From G963556115 sp963666605 (GTDB lineage Bacteria; Planctomycetota; SZUA-567): DNA of 64,000 nucleotides. The DNA is taken from assembly GCA_965140405.1 (NCBI GenBank), contig OZ223208.1:1860001-1924000 (forward strand), given 5' to 3'. Of this stretch, positions 36,985-45,930 are shown one piece after another. The position numbers and the translations under genes were made by a program. The notes under the pieces were generated by a model. That model ran no database searches. It had not been told where the DNA came from and was given only the letters and a program-made list of their open reading frames with translations. The first letter of the stretch is position 1. Each line of letters begins with the position of its first letter.

Positions 36985-37416
36985 ATGCCACAGGTTGGAG
37001 GAATTTTTACTAACTTTGATATAGCTGGTAGTGCGCTTTACGCTGAACGTGCTCGCATGACCATGCATGCTAATAATTTAGCAAATGTAAATACAATTCA
37101 TGATGAAAATGGTGAGAATAATCCTTATAGGAGAAAGCTTATTGCTTTCAAACCTGGAGCTCCTACATTTACAGGTAGTGAGACGCTCGGTGTAGAGGTA
37201 GACAGCATTCAGACAGATTATGACACTGAACTTATGCAAAGATACCAGCCTAATCACCCTGATGCAGATGAAAATGGTTATGTAAAGTATCCAAATGTCT
37301 CTCCAACCTTGGAAATGGTTGATATGATGGTAGCTCAGAGAGCATATGAAGCCAATCTTGCTTCGTTTGAAACTGCTAAAGGGATTTTTATGGGAGCAAT
37401 ACAAATTATTGCATAA
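36985..37416 (+). CDS. flgC: Flagellar basal-body rod protein FlgC
   Basis: Rod protein, 143 residues, with MTMHANNLANVNTIHDENG near the N-terminus, the FlgC-type PYRRKLIAFKP and the C-terminal PNVSPTLEMVDMMVAQRAYEANL. Follows flgB, and both belong to the first flagellar transcription unit. Confidence 0.95.
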   Translation: MPQVGGIFTNFDIAGSALYAERARMTMHANNLANVNTIHDENGENNPYRRKLIAFKPGAPTFTGSETLGVEVDSIQTDYDTELMQRYQPNHPDADENGYVKYPNVSPTLEMVDMMVAQRAYEANLASFETAKGIFMGAIQIIA

Positions 37417-37512
37417 CTTTTTTACGATATTTGTTTGAAACTAAATCGAACTAATAGGTAAATAATATAGTGTAAGTCTCATTATAAATTTATCGCTATA
37501 GAAATATTGACT

Positions 37513-37540
37513 TGATGCCGTTAATACTTAGTGGTATAAT
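37513..37540 (+). promoter_or_regulatory. Candidate sigma-70 promoter before fliE
   Basis: TTGATG (37513-37518), 16 bases, then TATAAT (37535-37540) preceded by TGG, an extended -10. It lies 107 bases upstream of fliE within a 230-base gap. Inferred from consensus only. Confidence 0.45.
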
Positions 37541-37646
37541 AGATTTGTAAGAAGTATTTGTTATATCTCGGTTTTTTTACTTGGGTGAATATAATTATTG
37601 CCTGCAGTATAAATACTTTGAGACAAATGATTAATAAGGTGCGATT

Positions 37647-37958
37647 ATGAGTGCAAATATCAATGGTTTAGAAGGTCTTGGAAATATTGGTAAGGCTGTG
37701 TCAGAGTCTAAGGATGCTGTAGGGCAGACTGTAGACGGTGCAGGCTTCAGAGACTTCTTACTAGAGAACTTAGAAAAAGTAAACCAGATGCAGAGCGAAG
37801 CTGATAATGCTGTAGAAGGCCTTGTTACTGGTCGAGAAGCTGACATTACCAAGGTTATGGGTGCAGTTGAGAAGGCTGATGTAGCTTTTCAAACACTTAT
37901 GGCTGTACGTGGTAAACTTGTTGACAGTTATAACGAGGTAATGCAGATGCGTCTTTAG
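37647..37958 (+). CDS. fliE: Flagellar hook-basal body complex protein FliE
   Basis: A 103-residue protein linking the MS ring to the rod. It has the FliE pattern of GAGFRDFLLENLEKVNQMQSEADNAVEGLVTGREADITKVMGAVEKADVAFQTLMAVRGKLVDSYNEVMQM as a long helix pair (written here only in part: FRDFLLENLEKVNQMQ, then DVAFQTLMAVRGKLVDSYNEVMQM). It is the last gene of the first flagellar unit; two hairpins follow. Confidence 0.94.
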   Translation: MSANINGLEGLGNIGKAVSESKDAVGQTVDGAGFRDFLLENLEKVNQMQSEADNAVEGLVTGREADITKVMGAVEKADVAFQTLMAVRGKLVDSYNEVMQMRL

Positions 37959-37963
37959 TCTTG

Positions 37964-37998
37964 ATACAGATATATTGTTATGAACAATATATCTGTAT
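37964..37998 (+). repeat. 16-bp inverted repeat after fliE
   Basis: ATACAGATATATTGTT (37964-37979) and its exact complement at 37983-37998 with a 3-base loop. No T-run follows. It precedes a true terminator by 12 bases and may be a processing or attenuation hairpin. Confidence 0.7.
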
Positions 37999-38010
37999 AT
38001 TAAATTATTG

Positions 38011-38050
38011 TTAATGGCTGGTGGATTTGTCTACTAGCCATTAATTTTTT
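38011..38050 (+). terminator. Terminator between fliE and fliF
   Basis: 12-bp stem with one G-T pair: TTAATGGCTGGT (38011-38022) with ACTAGCCATTAA (38033-38044), loop GGATTTGTCT, then TTTTTT (38045-38050). It ends the flgB-flgC-fliE unit. Confidence 0.85.
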
Positions 38051-38059
38051 AATAAAAAT

Positions 38060-38100
38060 CAACTTTTATCGGAAAATTTTGTGGTGATTGATGCTGATAA
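38060..38100 (+). promoter_or_regulatory. Shared motif and sigma-28-like boxes before fliF
   Basis: CAACTTTTATCGGAAA (38060-38075) matches the copy before flgB except one base (G/A). Immediately overlapping are GAAAATTT (38072-38079), 13 bases, GCTGATAA (38093-38100), which resemble sigma-28 boxes with a spacer 2 bases longer than the E. coli form. Starts 87 bases before fliF. Inference. Confidence 0.4.
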
Positions 38101-38186
38101 ACCATATAATTGAGACAAAATGGTAAGTTTTCCAGAGGTATAGTGGTTCGTCGGTAGGGTTTTTGTACTAAAAGGGGTGTTGGCCT

Positions 38187-39863
38187 ATGGAAGTCATAAG
38201 GCAGTTGCTTGATAATGCACGTAAATTATTGAGGCAGATGTCGTCAACTCAGCGTGCTAGTATTGTGGCGATGATTATTACAGTTGCTTCACTGTTGACG
38301 CTGATTGTGTGGATTGGTTCGCGTGATGAAAAATCGCTAAATGTACCTCTTGATATTCAGGTTTCGTTGAAAGATTCTGATGAATACACTGCTTTATTAC
38401 GGGCTCAAAATATTGCCGCAGAATATGATGCTAAGAATCAGGTTATACTTGTTCCGGAAGAGCAGAAGTATGCTGCTCTGATCATTCTTGCAAAAGAGAA
38501 TGCTCTTCCTGATGATGGTGGTACTAGCTTTGAACAAGCTCTAAAAGATACTCAGTTCACCGATACAAAAGAAATAACTCAGGAAAGATTCAAGCTGGCT
38601 CTATCTGATGAAGTTGCAAAGATGATTCAGAGTATGGATGGAATTAAAAAAGCTAATGTAATTTATCAAGGTGGGGAGCGTAAAGCGCTCTTTCGTATGC
38701 CGTTTAAACAGAGAGCTTCTGTGATGGTTGAGACTACTATGGGTAAGCCGCTAACTAGAAATATGGCGGATGCTATTATTAGCCTTGTCGCCTTCTCTAG
38801 ATCGGGGCTTAGTCCTGAAGCGGTGTTGGTGACAGATCAAGAAGGGCGTCATTTCAAAGCTCAAGGTGATGACAGTCTTAGTGGAATAGCAGCAACTGCG
38901 ATGGAGCTGAATAATAAGACTAGCCTTAAGGTAAGTAATGACATTGAAGAGTGTGTTAGAAAAATTATTCCCAATTCTGAGGTCTATGCTTGGGTAGATA
39001 CTAAATGGGACATGACTCATAAGCAGGTTCGTAAGCATGAAATTCTTGAGGGTTTGGCTAAGGATATTACTTCAAGGAAGATCTCGGACAAATCAAGTGA
39101 TGCGCCAGCAAATGTTGTTGGCACTCAGCCTAATATTCGTTCTAATACCAATATGTCTACTGGTGGTGGTGGCGGTAGAGAAATAGCTAGAGAGTATAAT
39201 CGTCAGGATAAGCATACTCTCATGGAGCTTGGGTATGCAGATACAAATCTTGTGGCTGATCCAGTTATTCGCTCCCAAACAGTATCTGTTGTGGTGCACC
39301 TACCGTATGAATATACTAAAGATGCAGATGGTAATTGGATTATTGAGAAGGATGCTCAAGGGGTAGATCTGATTAATCCTGAGACAGGTGGTCCAATGAG
39401 GTTGCGTACACCAAAACCTAAGCTTGAGGGTGATGATCTAATTGCACTGGAGAGGAGTGTTGCCAAAGTTGCGGGTATGCTTGATGGGTCTAATAATATG
39501 GAGATACAGATTGAGCAAGTTCTTTGGGAGCCTCAGCTAGAACCCGATAAACGTAAAGAGAAGGTTGATAGGCTCAAAGATTTCTTGACTGAAAATGTAG
39601 TCGCGTTGATCCTGATGTTTATTCTCTTTTCAGCAATCTACTTCTTATATTTGCAGGCAAAAAGATCTATTCCAGCAGAAGAGGTTGATCTTCCAGATGC
39701 TGATGCGCTCGCGATGGCTACTGGTGGGGGGTATTCAGAAGCTGATAGGATGCAGGCTGATTTTGAAAATATGAGAGATCAAGTTGGAGACTTTATTGAT
39801 GAGGATCCTGTGAAAGCTGCTAGTATTGTTAGGCGTTGGATGAGTTCGAGGGATGGGTATTAG
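38187..39863 (+). CDS. fliF: Flagellar MS-ring protein FliF
   Basis: A 558-residue ring protein with two membrane helices: about residues 26-46 (ASIVAMIITVASLLTLIVWIG) and 470-492 (ALILMFILFSAIYFLYLQAK). Between are ring-building motifs: SDEYTALLRAQNIAAEYD, AKENALPDDG, EKAKVMIQSM-like KMIQSMDGIKKANVIY. The cytoplasmic tail (DEDPVKAASIVRRWMSSRD) binds FliG. Length is normal. ATG 38187 follows AAAAGGGGTG. First gene of the second flagellar unit. Confidence 0.96.
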   Translation: MEVIRQLLDNARKLLRQMSSTQRASIVAMIITVASLLTLIVWIGSRDEKSLNVPLDIQVSLKDSDEYTALLRAQNIAAEYDAKNQVILVPEEQKYAALIILAKENALPDDGGTSFEQALKDTQFTDTKEITQERFKLALSDEVAKMIQSMDGIKKANVIYQGGERKALFRMPFKQRASVMVETTMGKPLTRNMADAIISLVAFSRSGLSPEAVLVTDQEGRHFKAQGDDSLSGIAATAMELNNKTSLKVSNDIEECVRKIIPNSEVYAWVDTKWDMTHKQVRKHEILEGLAKDITSRKISDKSSDAPANVVGTQPNIRSNTNMSTGGGGGREIAREYNRQDKHTLMELGYADTNLVADPVIRSQTVSVVVHLPYEYTKDADGNWIIEKDAQGVDLINPETGGPMRLRTPKPKLEGDDLIALERSVAKVAGMLDGSNNMEIQIEQVLWEPQLEPDKRKEKVDRLKDFLTENVVALILMFILFSAIYFLYLQAKRSIPAEEVDLPDADALAMATGGGYSEADRMQADFENMRDQVGDFIDEDPVKAASIVRRWMSSRDGY

Positions 39864-39958
39864 TCAAATAGTTGAGTTTGTATTTTTGTTTTCTAAGAAG
39901 TATAAGTCTTCTTCGTTCTTTGTTTGTTGCAGTGTTTGAGCATTAGGGATTCTTTTTT

Positions 39959-40987
39959 ATGAGTGCTACTCCAAAAAAAATTGAAGGTATGACTGGGATG
40001 CGTAAAGCTGCGATCTTGATGATTGCGCTAGACTCCGAGTCTGCTTCGAAAATTATGTCCAACCTTGCAACTGATGAGATTGAGAACCTTTCGATGGAGA
40101 TTGCCAGGCTTGATGCGGAAATTAGTGCTGATGTTCGCGATGCTGTGGTAAAAGAATACTATCAGACATATATGGCTAGTAAGTATATAGAGCAGGGTGG
40201 TCTCGATTATGCGAGAATGCTACTTGAGAAGAGTCTCTCTCCTGAGCAAGCTGCTCAAATTCTTTCAGAGCTTGAGCAATCAATTCAGCAGACTCCGTTC
40301 CACTTCTTAAAACAGGCTGATACTGAATCACTACTCACATTCATCATGGATGAACACCCTCAGACTATCTCTTTAATCATGGCTCACCTCCATCCAAAGC
40401 AGGCATCTGAAATTCTTGCAGGATTGTCGCCTAAGAAGCAGTTAGAGGTTGTAAAACGTATTGCAAGAATGGAACAGACTACACCTGAGGCTATACGTGA
40501 AGTTGAAAAGGGACTTGAAGCCAGACTTTCTTCTATTGTTAATCAAGATCTTGAAACTGCTGGTGGTATTGAAAACATTGCAGAAGTATTAAATCTTGTA
40601 GATAGAACAACTGAAAAAGGTATTCTTGAGAATCTTGAAGAAGAAGACCCTGATATGGTTGAGCAGATTCGCCGCTTGATGTTCGTATTCGAAGATCTAA
40701 TTCTTGTTAATGATAAAGGTATTCAAGCGACTCTTAAAGAGGTTGAGAATGATGAGCTTGCACTTGCTCTTAAGACTGCCTCTGAGGAACTGCAAAATAA
40801 GATATTTAAGAATATGTCTGAGCGTGCAGCTACTATGATTCAGGAAAATATGGAGTTCATGGGGCCAACAAGACTGTCTGATGTTGAGACTGCTCAGCAG
40901 AGGATTGTTGATATTGTTAGACGTCTCGAAGAGTCTGGTGAAGTTATTATTGCTGGTCGTGGTGGTGAGGATGAGGTTGTGGTGTAG
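39959..40987 (+). CDS. fliG: Flagellar motor switch protein FliG
   Basis: A 342-residue C-ring protein that couples stator to rotor. It has GMRKAAILMIALDSESASKIM at the N-terminus, the middle EHPQTISLIMAHLHPKQASEIL, and the C-terminal charged motor domain (FVFEDLILVNDKGIQATLKEVENDELALALK, in part), with conserved charged residues for MotA contact. Length normal; 95 bases after fliF. Confidence 0.97.
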   Translation: MSATPKKIEGMTGMRKAAILMIALDSESASKIMSNLATDEIENLSMEIARLDAEISADVRDAVVKEYYQTYMASKYIEQGGLDYARMLLEKSLSPEQAAQILSELEQSIQQTPFHFLKQADTESLLTFIMDEHPQTISLIMAHLHPKQASEILAGLSPKKQLEVVKRIARMEQTTPEAIREVEKGLEARLSSIVNQDLETAGGIENIAEVLNLVDRTTEKGILENLEEEDPDMVEQIRRLMFVFEDLILVNDKGIQATLKEVENDELALALKTASEELQNKIFKNMSERAATMIQENMEFMGPTRLSDVETAQQRIVDIVRRLEESGEVIIAGRGGEDEVVV

Positions 40988-41086
40988 TCATGCTTTATAT
41001 TCTTTGCATGTTTGTACTCCCATTAGTGACAGTAATTTATGTGACTTTACTTTGTATTAATAATTGCTTTGTTGAAAGGTCTTGGT

Positions 41087-42232
41087 ATGGCTGAGTTGAT
41101 TGATGATGATTTTAAAGAGCACACTAATAGCGAATCTATTGTTGCTTATCAGTACTCTGATCTTCAAAAAACAGCTAAATCAATACTAGCAAAAGCTACA
41201 GAAACAGCCAATAAGAAGATTGAACAGGCAAAAAAAAATATCTATGAATTAGAAGAAAAAATGCGCCAGCAGGGGTATGATAAAGGTTTTGCTGAAGGGG
41301 TTGCTGCTGGTGAGATTGAAGGTCGTAAAAATGGAGAAGTTAGTGCTAGGGCAGATTTTGAGTTAAAAGTAGGAGCTCTAAATGGTGCTCTGCAAAATAT
41401 TTTGGGTGAATTGAATTTTAGAAAATTGACAATCCAAGCTCAAGCTGAAGCTGACCTTCTAAAACTTGCACTTGAGATTGCCAAAAAAATAGTACGACGT
41501 GAGATACAGGTTGATGAGCGTTTTGTGGTACCTATTCTCCAAGAAGCAGTTGCGCTTACTAATAATAAGAATGACCTTATAATAAGAGTCAACTCTGAAG
41601 ATCATAGGGTTATTGAAGAGGAAATCCCAACACTTGAGGCTATTTTTAGTGATCTTGGTAGGGTCTCCATAATTGATGATGATAGTCTTGAGCGTGGCGG
41701 TATAAAGGTTGGAAGTCGTCATGGTGAAGTTGACATGAGCCTTGAAGAGCAGTTTGTTGCTCTGGATAAAGCACTAATTGGTGATATTGACGGTATGGAG
41801 GAATGGGACGGCGAGATAAAAACAGTGATGCCTGTTGCTGAAGAAGTCAAACCTTCTGAAGCTGTTAAAGCTCCTGAGCCTACGCCAGCTCCAGTTGTTA
41901 ATGATACTTCAGTTCAAGCTCAACCGCCTGAAACTCTTGCTGAACCAGAGAGTTCCACTATTCAGCCTACAAGAAGAAGGGGCCCAAGAGCTCGTAAGAA
42001 TATTGAAGGTGATTCTACGTCTCAACCTCGTGATAAAGAGATAGCTCCTGTTGAGACAACTAAGAGTAATGATAGTCTTGAGCAAGATACGCCAATTCAA
42101 GCTCCAATAGACCCAGCGAAACAGTCCTCACTATCAGGTGTAACTGACCTTACATCTTTGACGCTTGGCAGTAAGGAAGAGGATATAATAAAAGAGGTTC
42201 TAGGTTCTGGAGGAGCTGAAAAGAATGGTTGA
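41087..42232 (+). CDS. fliH: Flagellar assembly protein FliH with long C-terminal extension
   Basis: FliH binds the export ATPase FliI. The core is a Gln/Gly-rich coiled coil (YDKGFAEGVAAGEIEGRKNGE) followed by the V1ATPase-E-like domain (LKLALEIAKKIVRREIQVDERFV, GGIKVGSRHGEVDMSLEEQF), to about residue 228. The last ~150 residues are low complexity, Pro/Ser/Glu-rich, with one basic patch (PTRRRGPRARKN); these are not usual in FliH. Start ATG 41087 has AAAGG 9 bases upstream. The 3' end overlaps fliI by 8 bases. Confidence 0.85.
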   Translation: MAELIDDDFKEHTNSESIVAYQYSDLQKTAKSILAKATETANKKIEQAKKNIYELEEKMRQQGYDKGFAEGVAAGEIEGRKNGEVSARADFELKVGALNGALQNILGELNFRKLTIQAQAEADLLKLALEIAKKIVRREIQVDERFVVPILQEAVALTNNKNDLIIRVNSEDHRVIEEEIPTLEAIFSDLGRVSIIDDDSLERGGIKVGSRHGEVDMSLEEQFVALDKALIGDIDGMEEWDGEIKTVMPVAEEVKPSEAVKAPEPTPAPVVNDTSVQAQPPETLAEPESSTIQPTRRRGPRARKNIEGDSTSQPRDKEIAPVETTKSNDSLEQDTPIQAPIDPAKQSSLSGVTDLTSLTLGSKEEDIIKEVLGSGGAEKNG

Positions 42233-43607
42233 TTCTGTTTTTTCAGAAAAACTCAAGGAATTACCGAATATCCTCGCAGGTAAAATAACTGGGAGAATTA
42301 GGCGTATTGTTGGTCTACTTGTTGAAGTCACTCCAATGGCGTTACCTGTAGGTAGTATATGTGCAATTCATTCCAGACTTTCCAAGCAGTTGATAGATGC
42401 AGAGGTTGTTGGGTTTCGTGAAGATGCGACCCTACTTATGGCTCTTGGTGAAATGAGAGGTATAGGCCCTGGTGATAAGGTTGAGAGTGTAAGTACTCAA
42501 CAGGTTGTTCCTGTAGGTGCACACCTATTGGGGCGAGTACTCAATGGGTTGGGTGAACCTATGGATGGGAAGGGGCCTGTACTTGCTACCGCTACAAGAC
42601 CGGTGTACTGCGATCCACCTGATCCTGTAATGAGACCTAGGATTGAAGAGCCTCTCCCTACCGGTGTAAGAGCTATAGATGGTTTTATGACAATTGGTAG
42701 GGGGCAACGTATTGGTATCTTTGCAGGTACTGGTGTAGGTAAGTCTACACTTATGGGGATGATAACAAAATTTTCTGCCGCTGAGGTATGCGTCGTAGCT
42801 CTGGTAGGTGAACGTGGTCGAGAAGTCCGAGAGTTCATTGAACGTGAGCTTGGCGAGGAAGGCATGAAAAAGAGTGTTGTTGTTGTTGCTACCAGTGATC
42901 AACCAGCTCCAGTTCGAGTCCGATGCCCATTTGTTGCAACCGCAATAGCCGAATACTTTAGAGATCAAGGCAAGGATGTTGCGCTACTTATGGATTCTGT
43001 GACACGTATGGCCATGGCGCAGAGAGATATTGGTTCTTCCATAGGTGAAGTCCCGTCTGCGGGTAAGGGGTATCCAGCAAGTGTATTCAGTATGCTTCCA
43101 AGGCTTATGGAGAGATCCGGTAAGTCTGAGAAGGGGTCTATTACAGGATTTTACACTGTACTTGTTGAAGGGGATGATATGAATGATCCTATCGGTGATG
43201 CGAGTCGTGGTATTCTTGATGGACATATTGTCTTAGACAGAGCTATTGCTGAAAAAGGTCACTATCCTGCTATAAATTTCTTGACCAGTCTTTCTAGATT
43301 GCAGTCGGAAATTATGCCTGCTGAATTCAATGCTGCAGCAAGACAGCTACGTGGTGGTGCTGCTAGATATGCAGAGAATGAGGATATGATTAATATCGGC
43401 GCCTATGTTACTGGAACAAATCCTGATATAGATAGAGCTATAAGGATTATGCCTCAGTTAAATGAATTCTTACAGCAAGGCATGACTGAGCATAATGACT
43501 TTGCCACAATTGACTCAAAACTCAAGGATTTAGCAGATCAGTATAGTAGGCCAGTTCAAGCCAGAAGGCAGATGCAGCCTCCTTCTGTTCCACAGCAGCA
43601 AAGATAG
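42225..43607 (+). CDS. fliI: Flagellum-specific ATPase FliI
   Basis: A 460-residue export ATPase. Walker A GIFAGTGVGKST (about residues 164-175), Walker B region KDVALLMDSVTRMAMAQRDIG, SGKGSITGFYTVLVEGDDMNDPI-type loop and RLQSEIM near the C-terminus. N-terminus and length normal. Overlaps fliH; fliJ starts 54 bases later. Confidence 0.97.
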   Translation: MVDSVFSEKLKELPNILAGKITGRIRRIVGLLVEVTPMALPVGSICAIHSRLSKQLIDAEVVGFREDATLLMALGEMRGIGPGDKVESVSTQQVVPVGAHLLGRVLNGLGEPMDGKGPVLATATRPVYCDPPDPVMRPRIEEPLPTGVRAIDGFMTIGRGQRIGIFAGTGVGKSTLMGMITKFSAAEVCVVALVGERGREVREFIERELGEEGMKKSVVVVATSDQPAPVRVRCPFVATAIAEYFRDQGKDVALLMDSVTRMAMAQRDIGSSIGEVPSAGKGYPASVFSMLPRLMERSGKSEKGSITGFYTVLVEGDDMNDPIGDASRGILDGHIVLDRAIAEKGHYPAINFLTSLSRLQSEIMPAEFNAAARQLRGGAARYAENEDMINIGAYVTGTNPDIDRAIRIMPQLNEFLQQGMTEHNDFATIDSKLKDLADQYSRPVQARRQMQPPSVPQQQR

Positions 43608-43661
43608 TCGTTTGTTTTTATAGTATTATTATTTAAGACCTTGGTTAGATTGGTTTTTCTT

Positions 43662-44189
43662 ATGGCAAAGAAATTTAAGTTTAGACTAGAGTCTGTACTA
43701 AAATATAGAAAAATTCTTGAAGATGGAAAGAAGAGGGAGTTTGCTGTAGCCAATAGGGCTGTAGAGGAACAACGCCTTAAAGCAATCGAGCTAGAAGAAG
43801 AACGCGTAGAAGTCATTGAATCGATCCGTCATATGAGAGTTGGAGGTGGTAATAAAAAACTCCATATGGCCAGTATGATGGATGCCATGAGGATCGTTGG
43901 TGGTATCGAGATGGGTATTGTGTCCGCTAATGATGAGACAAAGAGACTTGAGAAAGAGGTAGAGGAAAAAAGACTGGCTTTTGTTGAATCTCAGAGAGAT
44001 AAAAAAGCTATTGAAATTCTAAGGGAGAAGCGGGAAATATCATATCATAAAGAACTTGATGCTGAGAATCAGAAAGAGCTGGATGAACTTTCAATTCGTA
44101 TGGCGAGAAAGAAACTCGAACACGAAGATAGGGATAAAGCATTTAGAAGTTTAAAACGCTTAGAGATTGGTAATTATGGCAAAAAATAA
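43662..44189 (+). CDS. fliJ: Flagellar export protein FliJ
   Basis: A 175-residue coiled-coil protein that works with FliH and FliI in export. It begins KKFKFRLESVLKYRKILEDGKKREFAVA, the FliJ signature, and continues as heptad-rich helix (KAIELEEERVEVIES, EKEVEEKRLAFVESQRDKKAIEI). I start at the ATG at 43662 (MAKKFKF), not the TTG seven codons earlier. It overlaps the next gene by 14 bases. Confidence 0.9.
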   Translation: MAKKFKFRLESVLKYRKILEDGKKREFAVANRAVEEQRLKAIELEEERVEVIESIRHMRVGGGNKKLHMASMMDAMRIVGGIEMGIVSANDETKRLEKEVEEKRLAFVESQRDKKAIEILREKREISYHKELDAENQKELDELSIRMARKKLEHEDRDKAFRSLKRLEIGNYGKK

Positions 44190-45048
44190 AGTAACCTTAG
44201 GGAGTATACTATATATTATAATGAGTGTGATGGCAATGAATTTTCTTGCTGTATGCATCTACTTGGTTATGGCTTATCAGTTAGGTTTTGTCAGCTTGGC
44301 AGACCTAGAGGATATGGCAATGGTTCTTGTTGGAAATAGAAAATATGCTATGACCAAAGAGCAGATTATTGAATATAATGAGTTGGTCAGAGATAGAGAG
44401 AATAGACGTAAAGCACTTACCGCAACCGAAGGTTCAGATGATACTCGGAATGCTTCTGCTGCTGCTCTAAATGAGATGAAAAAACAACTTGAAGAAAAAA
44501 TACGGGCACTACGCGAACTCAGAGCTCAGCATGAAATTCGGCTTACAGACCTTCGTGAACGTATTGAAAGTCTGAAGAAAGAGTATGTAAAAGAAAAAAA
44601 TAACCTTCAAGCATGGAAGTTAGAGAATTCCAAGGTCGCTCTTGCTGAAAAGACCGATAAAATGGGGCGTACTCTTAGAGCATTAGACCCTGAGCTAATT
44701 GCTAACTATTTCTTGTCTATTTCACCATATGACAGTGCTAGATCAATCGAGTCGTACTTGACACCTGATATAACAGCCGAGGTAATGGCAGTGCTTCCTG
44801 AGAGGAATCTTAGGCAGATTCTGCCACTTTTGGAGAACAAATATGCCGGAATGTCGCCTAGTGCAATAGCTAAAGCCTGGACTACACCAGGTACAGAAGA
44901 CTACAAAAATCCTGAACAGATGGCAGAATATATGAAGAAAATGACTGTTCCAGAGGCATTTACTGTTTTTACTCTGATGGAACCAAGAATTAGAGCCGAT
45001 TTGGTACGACTTTTGAAGAGTACCAACGGTAATGAGGCAAATAATTAA
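44176..45048 (+). CDS. MotE-like flagellar membrane protein with coiled coil
   Basis: A 290-residue protein. One N-terminal membrane segment (about residues 10-33, SILYIIMSVMAMNFLAVCIYLVMAY), a long coiled coil (about 90-165, KKQLEEKIRALRELRAQHEIRL) and a C-terminal helical domain of the MgtE-N type (about 170-290, LDPELIANYFLSISPYDSARSIESYL then EVMAVLPERNLRQILPLLE). This architecture and a place right after fliJ match MotE/FlaC-like proteins of the flagellar cluster. Its C-terminal part is probably periplasmic. It overlaps both neighbours (fliJ by 14, the FecR-like gene by 17 bases), so it is tightly coupled. Confidence 0.7.
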   Translation: MAKNKVTLGSILYIIMSVMAMNFLAVCIYLVMAYQLGFVSLADLEDMAMVLVGNRKYAMTKEQIIEYNELVRDRENRRKALTATEGSDDTRNASAAALNEMKKQLEEKIRALRELRAQHEIRLTDLRERIESLKKEYVKEKNNLQAWKLENSKVALAEKTDKMGRTLRALDPELIANYFLSISPYDSARSIESYLTPDITAEVMAVLPERNLRQILPLLENKYAGMSPSAIAKAWTTPGTEDYKNPEQMAEYMKKMTVPEAFTVFTLMEPRIRADLVRLLKSTNGNEANN

Positions 45049-45877
45049 TGAGGCAAGTCTGAATGGATGCGGATTAGCCCTAAATCACCAACATGGAAGT
45101 TACCTACGAGATCGAATCAACATTATCTGTTTAGTATTGATTTCTTTTGTCGCTATGACCCTTCAAGCATACTCTGCCGAAGGTGCTATCGATAGATCCA
45201 GTATTGGAGAAATCACAGACTATTCAGGTGGAGCTGAAGTTGTTCACTCTTCTGCAAATATCAACGATGGTATGCAGACTGGTGGCAAGATCTATCCTAA
45301 CGATATCATTAAAACTAGAACTGGAAGTGTCGAGATTGTATTCGGCATAAACTCTCGCATACGTCTAGGTAGTAACACTGAGTTGCGTGTTGACTCACTC
45401 GAGCAAAAATCAACCCTAAAATCAAATCTTTTACACAGTACCTCAAATTATAAACTCATATTAAAGCGTGGAGTCGTCAGAGTACGAGTTCGCGAGAATT
45501 TCATCACGTCAACTTTGATAACAATTATTGCTGGTGATATAAAAGTTATTGCTCCACGGTCTGATCTTATTGTTAGTAGAGGTAGCCAAGGAAGTAAGAC
45601 TTCTTACATTGGTGTTTTAATTGCATGGGGCAGAGCTCTAGTAAATAAAAAGAACGTAAATGATGAAGAGTGGAACATAAATAATGAGAAAGAAGTTGGA
45701 GAAGGCTATAATTCGCTCATTGAAGAGAGAGATATAGCCGATGAAAGTATAAAGTGGGAAATGATTGGGGTTGAAAAGGCTAGAGAAGCTGTTAGAGAAT
45801 TACCTTTCAGTGTAGATAAAAATATCGCTGGTTTTGACAATATCCCTGATGTTATACCAGAGTTGCAAGGTGCTTAA
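45032..45877 (+). CDS. FecR-domain exported protein in the flagellar operon
   Basis: A 281-residue protein: a 28-residue polar N-terminal extension, then a hydrophobic signal (about 30-49, IICLVLISFVAMTLQAYSA), then a FecR-type beta-rich domain (about 55-185; YPNDIIKTRTGSVEIVFG, SRIRLGSNTELRVDS, LKRGVVRVRVRENF, and IIAGDIKVIAPRSDLIVSRG). The end is acidic. Probably periplasmic or outer-membrane facing. The start is ATG 45032, inside the 3' end of the MotE-like gene; a later internal start without the extension is possible. FecR domains are not standard flagellar parts. Confidence 0.7.
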   Translation: MRQIINEASLNGCGLALNHQHGSYLRDRINIICLVLISFVAMTLQAYSAEGAIDRSSIGEITDYSGGAEVVHSSANINDGMQTGGKIYPNDIIKTRTGSVEIVFGINSRIRLGSNTELRVDSLEQKSTLKSNLLHSTSNYKLILKRGVVRVRVRENFITSTLITIIAGDIKVIAPRSDLIVSRGSQGSKTSYIGVLIAWGRALVNKKNVNDEEWNINNEKEVGEGYNSLIEERDIADESIKWEMIGVEKAREAVRELPFSVDKNIAGFDNIPDVIPELQGA

Positions 45878-45930
45878 TATTACGACAGAATAATTCAGCT
45901 AGACTGATAAATAGTAAATTGGAGTGTAGA

